From the NCBI GenBank assembly GCA_050015355.1, contig JBEKBO010000121.1, positions 1 through 13,861 on the forward strand: a DNA stretch of 13,861 bases, read 5' to 3'. How positions within the stretch are numbered: the first letter of the stretch is position 1; each line of letters begins with the position of its first letter. The notes under the pieces were generated by a model, which was not told the DNA's origin, searched no databases, and saw only the letters and a list, made by a program, of their open reading frames with translations. Source of the stretch: CAWBRT01 sp050015355 (GTDB lineage: Bacteria; Acidobacteriota; Terriglobia; Terriglobales; Acidobacteriaceae). Positions 6,595 through 13,848 of the stretch are shown one piece after another. Position numbers and translations under genes: made by a program.

Positions 6595-7680
6595 ATGGAG
6601 AATCCGCTAAAGCTGAAGAGAATCCATCACGTCGAGTTCTATGTCGGCAACGCCAAGCAGGCGTCTTTCTACTATCGCAACGCATTCGGCTTTTCGCAGG
6701 TGGCCTACAGCGGGCTCGAGACCGGCAACCGGCAGTCTACTTCCTATTTGTTGCGCCAGGGCAAGGCCGACATCCTGTTGAGCACGCCCCTGAACCCGAA
6801 CAGCCCTGCCAGCGAGCATCTTCGCCGCCACGGTGATGGCGTGCGCGATATTTCCCTGCACGTCGAAGACGCCGACCTGGCGTTTGAGGAAGCGGTCAAG
6901 CGCGGCGCCAAGGCCGAGGAACAGCCGCACGACCTCGCCGACGAGCATGGAAAAATTCGCCGCGCCGCCGTCCAGACCTACGGCGACACGATTCACTCGC
7001 TGATCTCGTACAAGGGCTACTCGGGACCGTTTCTGCCCGGGTTCGTCAGCTCAAACCTTCCGGGCGACGATGCGGGAATTCTGCGCATTGACCACATGGT
7101 CGGCAATGTTGAACTGGGCAGGATGAATCACTGGGCCGAGTACTACAGCCGCGTCTTCGGATTTCACCGCTTCGTCAGCTTCGATGACAAGGATATCTCG
7201 ACCGAGTACAGCGCCTTGATGTCGATTGTCATGTCCGACGATTCCTACTCCGTCAAGTTTCCCATTAACGAGCCGGCGGCCGGCAAGCGCAAAAGCCAGA
7301 TCGACGAGTACCTGGAAGCTTACTGCGGAGCGGGCGTGCAGCACATTGCGCTGCAAACCAAGGACGTGATCCGGACCGTCGCCAGATTACGCGGCCAGGG
7401 GGTGGAGTTCCTGCGCGTTCCGGATGCCTATTACGACGCGCTGCCGTCGCGTGTCGGCCAGATACCGGAAGATCTCGATGCCATCCGCGATCTCGGGATA
7501 CTTGTCGATTGCGATCAGGAGGGTTACCTGCTTCAGATCTTTACCAAACCAGTGCAGGATCGTCCGACACTGTTTTACGAGATCATCCAACGAAAAGGAA
7601 GCCGGGGGTTCGGCAAAGGCAACTTCAAGGCGCTGTTCGAAGCCATCGAAGCCGAACAGGCCCGCCGGGGCAATCTGTAG
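6595..7680 (+). CDS. hppD: 4-hydroxyphenylpyruvate dioxygenase
   Basis: This Fe(II) dioxygenase converts 4-hydroxyphenylpyruvate, from tyrosine transamination, to homogentisate. Its 361 residues are the usual bacterial length. It has two vicinal-oxygen-chelate halves: an N-terminal degenerate one (IHHVEFYVGNAKQASFYYRNAFGF) and a C-terminal catalytic one. The predicted iron ligands are His167 (RIDHMVGNV), His250 (VQHIALQT) and Glu329 (LFYEIIQRKG). Their spacings, 83 and 79, equal those in the human enzyme (183/266/349). The C-terminal GSRGFGKGNFKALFEAIE is the conserved helix that gates the active site. Homogentisate is then handled by HmgA and FahA downstream, so the role here is catabolic. 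A family B hairpin begins 88 bp after the stop. Confidence 0.97.
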   Translation: MENPLKLKRIHHVEFYVGNAKQASFYYRNAFGFSQVAYSGLETGNRQSTSYLLRQGKADILLSTPLNPNSPASEHLRRHGDGVRDISLHVEDADLAFEEAVKRGAKAEEQPHDLADEHGKIRRAAVQTYGDTIHSLISYKGYSGPFLPGFVSSNLPGDDAGILRIDHMVGNVELGRMNHWAEYYSRVFGFHRFVSFDDKDISTEYSALMSIVMSDDSYSVKFPINEPAAGKRKSQIDEYLEAYCGAGVQHIALQTKDVIRTVARLRGQGVEFLRVPDAYYDALPSRVGQIPEDLDAIRDLGILVDCDQEGYLLQIFTKPVQDRPTLFYEIIQRKGSRGFGKGNFKALFEAIEAEQARRGNL

Positions 7681-7702
7681 TCGCAATTCCCGAGAGGATG
7701 TC

Positions 7703-7762
7703 ATGGCGACCGGAGCGAAGTGGAGTGGAGCCACCCTTTGTTTTCGGTAGTAGAAACCAAAG
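7703..7762 (+). repeat. Possible short dispersed repeat with hairpin after hppD
   Basis: ATGGCGACCGGAGCGAAGTG resembles a dispersed acidobacterial intergenic repeat I know from memory. It ends in a hairpin, CTTTGTTTTC against GAAACCAAAG (one mismatch, 7-nt loop, 7736-7762). The ATG opens only a ~15-codon frame (MATGAKWSGATLCFR), which I do not call a gene. No second copy is in the window. Confidence 0.35.
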
Positions 7763-7768
7763 ATGGCC

Positions 7769-7818
7769 GGGTGCCCCAGGTTCCGCGCCGTGCTGTTCGG
7801 CGCTAACCTGGGGTAGTT
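7769..7818 (+). terminator. Family B repeat, copy 2: terminator-like hairpin after hppD
   Basis: CCCCAGGTTCCGCGCCG pairs with CGGCGCTAACCTGGGG across a 7-nt loop (TGCTGTT), giving 9 + 6 base pairs around a CC/T bulge. TAGTTCCTTC follows, a weak T-rich tail. It lies about 90 bp after the hppD stop. The arms repeat those at 2479-2597. It may end hppD transcription, although the tail is poor for an intrinsic terminator. Confidence 0.55.
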
Positions 7819-7842
7819 CCTTCGAGTGGGCTGGCAGGGACG

Positions 7843-7874
7843 GCCCCCTGAGGAGATTTGCCGTTTCATCTAAC
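7843..7874 (+). repeat. Family A repeat, tail remnant (upstream of hmgA)
   Basis: GCCCCCTGAGGAGATTTGCC and GTTTCATCTAAC match the tail of the hppD copy (CCCTGAGGAGATT..CGTTTC.TCTAAC). The GGCTTTAGCC head is missing, so only the last ~30 bp survive. CTGAGGA ends 57 bp before the hmgA ATG. Confidence 0.65.
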
Positions 7875-7911
7875 ATTTAACATTGGTTTCTGGAACTGAA
7901 CGAAGAACGAG

Positions 7912-9234
7912 ATGGCGACTACCAAGCCAAGCACCATGCCTGAACAGCTCCGATATCACAGCGGATTCGGAAACGAATTCGCCAGCGAAGCCGTCGCCGG
8001 CGCCTTGCCCTCGGGGCAGAATGCGCCGCAGCGCGCTCCTTTGGGACTCTATGCCGAGCAGTTGAGCGGAACCCCGTTTACCGCTCCACGCGCCGCCAAT
8101 CGCCGCAGTTGGCTTTACCGCATACGTCCCTCGGTCATGCATAAGCCCTACCGCGAAATTTCCCACGGGCTGCTGCGCACTGCGCCGTTCAACGAAGTTG
8201 TAACTTCGCCGAACCAGTTGCGCTGGGACCCGATTCCCTTCCCCGCCGGAGAGACGGATTTTGTCGACGGCCTCGTCACCATCGCGGGAAACGGCGATGC
8301 CGCCGCGCACAGCGGAATTGCAATTCACGTCTACGTGGCGAACCAGTCCATGCGCAATCGCTGCTTCTACAGCGCCGACGGAGAACTGCTCATCGTTCCG
8401 CAGCTCGGAAGCCTGCTGTTTCAAACTGAATTCGGCAACATGGAAGTCGCGCCTGGCGAGATTTGCGTCATCCAGCGCGGCATAAAGTTCCGCGTGGAGC
8501 TGCTGGAGACACCGGCGCGAGGTTACATCTGCGAGAACTATGGAGCGCTGTTGCGGCTCCCCGACCTTGGTCCGATCGGCGCCAATGGGCTGGCGAATGC
8601 GCGCGATTTTCAGACGCCAGGCGCGGCCTACGAAGATCGCGATGAAGATTACCGGGTCGTGGCCAAGTTTCTCGGCGAGCTATGGGAGGCCGAGTACAAT
8701 CATTTGCCTTTCGACGTCGTTGCCTGGCACGGAAATTACGCGCCTTACAAGTATGATCTGGCAAACTTCAACTGCATCAACTCCGTGAGCTTCGATCATC
8801 CTGATCCGTCGATTTACACGGTACTGACCTCGCCTTCTGAAATTCCCGGGACGGCAAATTTCGACTTCGCCATCTTTCCGCCGCGCTGGCTGGTCGCCGA
8901 GCATACCTTCCGTCCGCCGTGGTTCCACCGCAACTTCATGAACGAGTTCATGGGCCTCATCCATGGCGAATACGACGCCAAGGCCGAGGGCTTTTTGCCG
9001 GGCGGAGCCAGCCTGCATAACTGCATGGCGGGTCACGGGCCCGACGCGGCCACCTACGAACGCGCCAGCGCCGCCGAGTTGAAGCCGCAGTTCCTGGGAG
9101 ACACGCTGGCCTTTATGTTCGAAGCGCGCTTCGTCTGCCGGCCCACCAAGTACGCGATGGAGACGGCGCAATTGCAGCATGAGTACTACCGCTGCTGGCA
9201 GGATTTGAAAAAGCACTTCCAACCGCCTCGCTAA
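7912..9234 (+). CDS. hmgA: Homogentisate 1,2-dioxygenase
   Basis: This iron dioxygenase opens the homogentisate ring to maleylacetoacetate, the step after HppD. Its 440 residues match the usual ~430-445. The N-terminus YHSGFGNEFASEAVAGALP is the family signature, and the cupin-like domain includes EVAPGEICVIQRGIKF. Iron ligands by alignment to human HGD (H335, E341, H371) are His339 (PPWFHRN), Glu345 (NEFMG) and His375 (AGHGPD), with identical spacing. LPGGASLHNCM carries the second conserved His near the active site. ATG 7912 is preceded only by a weak AGAACGAG stretch. No nearer upstream ATG improves the family match. A possible terminator begins 65 bp after the stop. Nothing in the sequence suggests damage or transfer. 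Confidence 0.97.
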   Translation: MATTKPSTMPEQLRYHSGFGNEFASEAVAGALPSGQNAPQRAPLGLYAEQLSGTPFTAPRAANRRSWLYRIRPSVMHKPYREISHGLLRTAPFNEVVTSPNQLRWDPIPFPAGETDFVDGLVTIAGNGDAAAHSGIAIHVYVANQSMRNRCFYSADGELLIVPQLGSLLFQTEFGNMEVAPGEICVIQRGIKFRVELLETPARGYICENYGALLRLPDLGPIGANGLANARDFQTPGAAYEDRDEDYRVVAKFLGELWEAEYNHLPFDVVAWHGNYAPYKYDLANFNCINSVSFDHPDPSIYTVLTSPSEIPGTANFDFAIFPPRWLVAEHTFRPPWFHRNFMNEFMGLIHGEYDAKAEGFLPGGASLHNCMAGHGPDAATYERASAAELKPQFLGDTLAFMFEARFVCRPTKYAMETAQLQHEYYRCWQDLKKHFQPPR

Positions 9235-9242
9235 GCGGTGTC

Positions 9243-9333
9243 GGGTGCCCCACGTTCCGCCCCGCGTCGGGGTCCCCGACGAGGCTCGGGACGGGTGGCC
9301 CATTCAAGCCATTCGTTGGCTTGAGTGGGGTAG
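9243..9333 (+). repeat. Family B repeat, copy 3 (chimeric), after hmgA
   Basis: The head GGGTGCCCCACGTTCCGC and the tail GGGGTAGTT agree with the other family B copies. The interior is replaced by CGGGGTCCCCG (9268-9278), with flanking bases matching the module found in tal-pgi and fahA, and then by a separate hairpin (9299-9329). It begins 9 bp after the hmgA stop. The structure suggests that one short repeat has been invaded by others. Confidence 0.65.
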
Positions 9334-9340
9334 TTTCTTT
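9299..9340 (+). terminator. Probable intrinsic terminator of hmgA
   Basis: CCCATTCAAGCCA pairs with TGGCTTGAGTGGG over 13 bases (one G-T pair) with a 5-nt loop, TTCGT. The T-rich stretch TAGTTTCTTT follows from 9331. This is the best terminator shape in the window. It is built from the end of the family B repeat, so termination may be a by-product of the repeat. Confidence 0.55.
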
Positions 9341-9387
9341 ACGTCGGACTAGAATGATGTCCCCAAATTCACGCGCTCAATGTATGG

Positions 9388-9603
9388 GTGTCATTCTGAG
9401 CGAGCCGGGGTCCCCGGCGACGGCCTCTTTTGCCGTTGCTGGGGTGGAGGAGCGAAGAATCCCAGCACAGTGTGGGGCTAAGATGCAGCCCAAGGATTTC
9501 ATCGAAAGCCCCGCGCGGCGCGGGGTAGGACGGTTTCCTGGGATGCTTCGCTCCGCTCAGCATGACAGCACAGAATCTGTTCTACTGTGCTCAGCATGAC
9601 ACT
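9388..9603. repeat. Composite repeat with inverted ends in the hmgA-fahA gap
   Basis: The left end TGTCATTCTGAGCG...GAGCGAAGAATCCCAG is an inverted match to CCTGGGATGCTTCGCTCCGC plus TCAGCATGACA at 9537-9567. A second CTCAGCATGAC ends at 9600 after a hairpin, AGCACAG against CTGTGCT. The left arm is interrupted by a 46-bp palindromic module (9404-9449). The style TGTCATTCTGAGCGAAGCGAAGAATCCC is one I recall from acidobacterial genomes. A frame at 9321-9599 is open through it but is not a gene. The rest of the 389-bp gap holds the family B copy. No promoter is evident. ATG 9624 of fahA follows 20 bp after the element. Confidence 0.75.
9404..9449 (+). repeat. Palindromic module, intergenic copy nested in the composite repeat
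   Basis: GCCGGGGTCCCCGG is followed by a stem GCGACGGC/GCCGTTGC around a T-rich loop and by GGGGTGG. This is the architecture of the coding copies at 624-663 and 9960-9999: the same outer ends with different stem sequences. GAGCGA occurs on both sides (9398-9403 and 9450-9455), compatible with insertion. The uninterrupted host repeat may itself contain two GAGCG units, so the flanking repeat is not proof. Confidence 0.6.
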
Positions 9604-9623
9604 CCAACGAGGAAGTCACTCTT

Positions 9624-10988
9624 ATGACTCCCGCCATCAACGAAACGCATGACCCCGCAATGCGGTCGTGGGTCGAAAGCGCCAATCAGGCGGGATGCGA
9701 CTTCCCTGTTCAGAACCTGCCCTTCGGAGTTTTCCGCCCGACTCGGGGCGGCGAGGCGCGCGTCGGCGTTGCCATCGGCAATCAAGTGTTCGATGTAAGC
9801 GCCGCCGCCGAGCGCGGTCTGTTTTCCCCCGACGATGAGGCATGCGAGGCCGCAAGCGCCTGCAACGCGGGAGCGTTGAATCGGCTCATGGCCCTCGAAG
9901 GCAGGTACTGGTCGGCGCTGCGCAAGCGAATCTTCCAACTGCTCCGGCACGATGCTTCCGCCGGGGCCCCCGACAAGCCCGCTGTTGGCTTGTTGGGGTT
10001 GGCCGGACTGCGCGAACGCGTGCCGCTGCTCCCCATGGCTGAAGTGGAAATGCTTTTGCCTGCCCAGATGGGCGACTACACCGATTTCTACGCTTCGCTT
10101 TATCACGCCGAAAAAGTTGGCAGCATGTTCCGGCCCGACAATCCGCTGCTGCCCAATTACAAATGGCTGCCGGTCGGATATCACGGACGCGCTTCGTCGT
10201 TGCTGCCCAGCGGCACTCCAGTTCGCAGGCCACGAGGCCAAGTGCGAAGCGATCCAAACGCCCCTCCCGTCTTCGCCCCCACCCAACGGCTCGACTACGA
10301 AATTGAGGCGGGCTTTTTTGTCGGCCCGGGGAACAATCTCGGAGAGCCGCTTCCGATCGCCGAGGCCGAGCGGCACATCTTTGGCATGTGCCTGGTGAAC
10401 GACTGGTCGGCACGCGATGTGCAAAGCTGGGAGTACCAGCCGCTCGGTCCATTCCTGTCCAAGAGCTTTGCGACCACGATCTCTCCCTGGGTGGTGACGC
10501 TCGAAGCGCTTGCGCATTATCGGACATTGGCGTTCGTTCGCGAACCTGCAAATTCGTGCCTTTTACCGCATCTTTTCGACCCTGGGGACCAGCAATACGG
10601 CGGCCTCGAATTGACCGTGGAGGCATGGCTCAACTCGAACAAAATGCGGGAGTTAGGCATCGGCCCGATGCGCCTGAGCCGCGCCAGCATGGTCGACATG
10701 TATTGGACCATGGCGCAGATGCTCACCCACCATGCCAGCAACGGATGCAACCTTCGTCCCGGCGATCTGTTGGCCAGCGGCACGATCTCCGGGCCGTCCA
10801 AAGATGCGCGCGGATGCCTGTTGGAACTGACGTCGGGCGGGAAGGAACCAATCACCCTGCCCAGCGGCGAGCAGCGCAGCTTTCTGGAGGATGGAGACGA
10901 AGTCATCTTGCGTGGATATTGCGAACGCAAAGGCGCAGCGAGGATCGGCTTTGGAGAGTGCAGAGGAGTAGTGTTGCCGGCCAAATAA
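9624..10988 (+). CDS. fahA: Fumarylacetoacetase
   Basis: The enzyme cleaves fumarylacetoacetate to fumarate and acetoacetate, the last step of tyrosine breakdown. DFPVQNLPFGVF begins the N-terminal SH3-like domain. Catalytic and metal residues by alignment to mouse FAH are Asp154 and His161 in GDYTDFYASLYH (mouse D126, H133), Glu226 and Glu228 in DYEIEAGFFVG, Asp260, Arg264 and Gln267 in NDWSARDVQ, and Lys280 in GPFLSKSF. LLASGTISG carries the conserved Thr. ATG 9624 follows GAGGAAG by eight bases. At 454 residues it is longer than the ~420-440 usual. Part of the excess is residues 113-126 (AGAPDKPAVGLLGL), encoded by the palindromic module at 9960-9999 and placed in the variable linker before the catalytic domain. 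All catalytic residues are intact, so the enzyme is probably active. Maleylacetoacetate isomerase must be elsewhere. Confidence 0.96.
   Translation: MTPAINETHDPAMRSWVESANQAGCDFPVQNLPFGVFRPTRGGEARVGVAIGNQVFDVSAAAERGLFSPDDEACEAASACNAGALNRLMALEGRYWSALRKRIFQLLRHDASAGAPDKPAVGLLGLAGLRERVPLLPMAEVEMLLPAQMGDYTDFYASLYHAEKVGSMFRPDNPLLPNYKWLPVGYHGRASSLLPSGTPVRRPRGQVRSDPNAPPVFAPTQRLDYEIEAGFFVGPGNNLGEPLPIAEAERHIFGMCLVNDWSARDVQSWEYQPLGPFLSKSFATTISPWVVTLEALAHYRTLAFVREPANSCLLPHLFDPGDQQYGGLELTVEAWLNSNKMRELGIGPMRLSRASMVDMYWTMAQMLTHHASNGCNLRPGDLLASGTISGPSKDARGCLLELTSGGKEPITLPSGEQRSFLEDGDEVILRGYCERKGAARIGFGECRGVVLPAK
9960..9999 (+). repeat. Palindromic repeat module inside fahA (coding copy 2)
   Basis: These 40 bases equal the reverse complement of 624-663 in tal-pgi with one substitution, although the sites are 9.3 kb apart and in unrelated genes. 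GCCGGGGCCCCCG begins the module, and CCCCGACAAGCC and GGCTTGTTGGGG form the stem. Here the other strand is the sense strand and reads AGAPDKPAVGLLGL in frame. The module is therefore open in at least one frame on each strand. Confidence 0.85.
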
Positions 10989-11161
10989 GCGTTCGCCTCC
11001 GTTGCACTATCGGCGCAGCAGGGTCTCCGCGGTGAACGCGGCATGAGGATTTACGCCTCCGGAGGGCGGCATCTTACGCCATAAGTTCCCGGGCGTTTGG
11101 AATACTTAACCCCATTCGAGTTATTATTTAAGGTTCTTGAATCAATCAGGGGAATCTCCGA
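10989..11161. other. fahA-aceE intergenic region
   Basis: This 173-bp gap contains a small hairpin, CCGCG/CGCGG (11027-11041), without a T-run, and a GC-rich CCTCCGGAGG palindrome near 11057. An A+T-rich stretch (11096-11145) is the most promoter-like sequence in the gap. The repeat families seen in the other long gaps are not recognisable here. Confidence 0.5.
11097..11127 (+). promoter_or_regulatory. Weak sigma-70-like promoter candidate for aceE
   Basis: TTGGAA (11097-11102) and TATTAT (11122-11127) resemble -35 and -10 boxes but are 19 bp apart, longer than the preferred 17. They lie in the only A+T-rich part of the gap, 35 bp before the aceE GTG. The call rests on matching by eye. Confidence 0.25.
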
Positions 11162-13834
11162 GTGAACAACAGAGAAAACACTGAGGCGCTTGGTTTGGAA
11201 GTTCTGGAAACCAGGGAGTGGCTGGACTCTCTTGATTACATACTCGAGCACTATGGGCCCGAGCGCGCCGGCCGCCTCCTGCAACAACTCGAACTGCATA
11301 CCGCCCGGAGCGGCTATCGAATGCCGTTCTCGGCGACGACCCCCTACCAGAATACGATTCCGGCGGAGAAGCAGCCACCGTTTCCAGGGAGCCAGGAAGT
11401 TGAGCGGCAAATCAAAAGTCTGGTGCGCTGGAATGCCCTTGCCATGGTGATGCGCGCCAACAAGGTGGAGGAGGGTATAGGCGGTCACATTTCCACCTAC
11501 GCCTCGGCAGCCACCCTCTATGAAGTCGGGTTCAATCATTGTTTCCACGCACGCACGCCGGACGGAGACCGGGATCTGATCTACTTCCAGGGACATGCCT
11601 CGCCCGGCATCTACGCGCGCGCGTTTCTGGAGGGCCGCATCTCGCGCGATCAACTGGAAAATTTCCGCCGCGAGTCGAAGGGCGGGCTAACTTCGTACCC
11701 CCACCCGTGGCTGATGCCGCATTTCTGGGAATTTCCTACCGTATCGATGGGCTTGGGGCCAATCCAGGCGATTTACCAGGCGCGGTTCAACCGCTACCTC
11801 GAAAACCGCGGCTTGAAGGAATCGAAGGAAGGCACGATATGGGCCTTCCTTGGAGACGGCGAAACCGACGAACCCGAAACCCTGGGTGCCATTGCCTTGG
11901 CGGCCCGCGAAAAGCTCGACAACCTGATCTTCGTCATCAATTGCAATCTGCAGCGCCTGGACGGCCCGGTGCGCGGCAACGGAAAAATCATTCAAGAGCT
12001 GGAGGCCGACTTCCGCGGTACTGGCTGGAACGTCATCAAGGTCATTTGGGGCAGCGATTGGGACCCGTTGATCGCCAAGGATCGCGATGGCCTGCTGGTA
12101 AAGCGCATGGGCGAGGTTACGGATGGGCAGTTTCAGAAGTACTTCGTCTCCAGTGGCGCATACTTCCGGCAGAACTTCTTCGGCACCGATCCGCGTCTGC
12201 TCAAAATGGTGGAGCACCTGAGCGATGAGCAACTGGCCAAGATGCGCCTGGGAGGTCACGATCCGATCAAGGTTTATACCGCATATAAGGCCGCGCTGGA
12301 GCACCGTGGATCGCCGACGGTGATTTTGGCCAAGACCATCAAAGGCTACGGCTTGGGCGAAAGTGGCGAAGGCAGAAATATCACTCACCAGCAGAAGAAG
12401 ATCAACGATGAAGAGTTGATGCGGTTCCGCTCGCGCTTTGGCATTCCTATTCCGGATGAGCAACTGCACGATGCGCCGTTCTACTGTCCCCCGCCGGACA
12501 GCCCCGAGATCACGTACCTGCAGGAGAAGCGGAAGGCGCTGGGCGGCTATCTTCCCGAGCGCAAAGTGCGCGCCCCGAAGCTCGCGCCGATCAAGGAGGA
12601 GCTGTTCGAGGAGTTCTACAAGGGAACCGCAGGCCGCAAGGTTTCAACCACGATGGTGATCGTGCGCATGATCGCCAAAATGGTTCGCGACCACGACTTC
12701 GGCAAACTGATTGTGCCTATCGTTCCGGATGAGGCGCGAACCTTCGGCATGGAAGCATTGTTCCGGCAAATCGGAATCTACTCCAGCGTGGGCCAGTTGT
12801 ATGAGCCGGTGGATATGGACACACTGCTCTATTACAAGGAAGCTAAAGACGGACAGATCCTGGAGGAAGGAATTACTGAAGCCGGCTCGATGTCGTCCTT
12901 TATCGCCGCCGGAACATCGTATGCCAACCACGGAATTAACACGATTCCGTTCTTTATTTTCTATTCGATGTTCGGATTGCAGCGCGTCGGCGACCTGGTG
13001 TGGGCCGCGGGCGACCAGCGCACGCACGGCTTCGTCGTAGGCGGAACTGCCGGACGCACGACGCTGGCTGGCGAAGGGCTGCAACATCAGGACGGCAACA
13101 GCCAACTGCTGGCGTATCCGGTGCCCAACCTGGTGGCCTACGACCCGGCGTTTGCCTACGAACTGGCGATCATCATCCAGGACGGCATTCGCCGGATGTA
13201 CGTCGAGCAGGAAGACATCTTCTACTACATCACGGTAATGAACGAGCCCTGGGAGCAGCCAGAGATGCCGGAAGGCGTGCGCGACGGCATTCTGAAGGGG
13301 ATGTATCTGTATAGGAAATCCGCGAAGAAGGATGCCAAAATGCGCGCCCAGCTTATGGGCAGCGGCGCCATTCTGCTCGAAGTGCTGAAGGCGCAGGAGA
13401 TTCTGGACGCCAAGTTCGGTGTTGCCGCCGATGTGTGGAGCGTGACCAGCTACAAGCAACTCTACATGGACGGCAATGCTTGCGCCCGTTGGAACATGCT
13501 GCACCCCGGCGAGGCACCGCGCGTGCCTTACATTACGCAGATGACGAAGGACGCTCCCGGCGTTTTCGTGGCCGCCTCCGATTACGTGAAGACGCTGCCG
13601 GAGTCGGTTTCACAGTGGCTGCCGCGGCCGCTGGTCGCGCTCGGCACGGACGGCTTTGGCCGCAGCGAGGGCCGCGCTGCGCTGCGCGACTTTTTTGAAG
13701 TCGACGCCAAGCATATCGTTTTGGCCACGCTTACGGGGCTGCTGCGCGAGGGTCAGATCACGGCCGATTGCGTGCGAACGGCGGTCAAGGAACTCGGTAT
13801 CGATCCTGAGAAGCCAAATCCAGCGGTTTCGTAG
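11162..13834 (+). CDS. aceE: Pyruvate dehydrogenase E1 component, homodimeric type
   Basis: This is the thiamine-diphosphate-dependent E1 of the pyruvate dehydrogenase complex. It decarboxylates pyruvate and reductively acetylates the lipoyl group of E2. Its 890 residues are close to the 887 of E. coli AceE. The ThDP/Mg2+ motif runs from GDGETDEP (Asp232) to NCNLQ (Asn262, Gln264), offset by two from the E. coli ligands 230/260/262. His409 in ITHQQKKIN corresponds to E. coli His407. GHASPGIYARAFLEGR, KTIKGYGLGESGEGRN and the C-terminal transketolase-like domain (residues ~700-890) are intact. The start is GTG 11162 after AGGGGAA (11148-11154). The next gene begins 14 bp after the stop, so E1 and E2 probably form an operon. 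No regulator-binding site was recognised. Confidence 0.97.
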   Translation: MNNRENTEALGLEVLETREWLDSLDYILEHYGPERAGRLLQQLELHTARSGYRMPFSATTPYQNTIPAEKQPPFPGSQEVERQIKSLVRWNALAMVMRANKVEEGIGGHISTYASAATLYEVGFNHCFHARTPDGDRDLIYFQGHASPGIYARAFLEGRISRDQLENFRRESKGGLTSYPHPWLMPHFWEFPTVSMGLGPIQAIYQARFNRYLENRGLKESKEGTIWAFLGDGETDEPETLGAIALAAREKLDNLIFVINCNLQRLDGPVRGNGKIIQELEADFRGTGWNVIKVIWGSDWDPLIAKDRDGLLVKRMGEVTDGQFQKYFVSSGAYFRQNFFGTDPRLLKMVEHLSDEQLAKMRLGGHDPIKVYTAYKAALEHRGSPTVILAKTIKGYGLGESGEGRNITHQQKKINDEELMRFRSRFGIPIPDEQLHDAPFYCPPPDSPEITYLQEKRKALGGYLPERKVRAPKLAPIKEELFEEFYKGTAGRKVSTTMVIVRMIAKMVRDHDFGKLIVPIVPDEARTFGMEALFRQIGIYSSVGQLYEPVDMDTLLYYKEAKDGQILEEGITEAGSMSSFIAAGTSYANHGINTIPFFIFYSMFGLQRVGDLVWAAGDQRTHGFVVGGTAGRTTLAGEGLQHQDGNSQLLAYPVPNLVAYDPAFAYELAIIIQDGIRRMYVEQEDIFYYITVMNEPWEQPEMPEGVRDGILKGMYLYRKSAKKDAKMRAQLMGSGAILLEVLKAQEILDAKFGVAADVWSVTSYKQLYMDGNACARWNMLHPGEAPRVPYITQMTKDAPGVFVAASDYVKTLPESVSQWLPRPLVALGTDGFGRSEGRAALRDFFEVDAKHIVLATLTGLLREGQITADCVRTAVKELGIDPEKPNPAVS

Positions 13835-13848
13835 AGAAAGGACTGATC

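Noticed and set aside
9321..9599. Open frame of 92 codons in the hmgA-fahA gap
   Set aside because: It is made almost wholly of repeat sequence and has no convincing ribosome-binding site or family similarity.
9591..10517. Open frame of 308 codons on the minus strand over fahA
   Set aside because: It is antisense to the catalytic part of FAH and its composition is that of a shadow frame.
12644..13504. Open frame of 286 codons on the minus strand over aceE
   Set aside because: It is antisense to well-conserved AceE sequence and has no recognisable domain.
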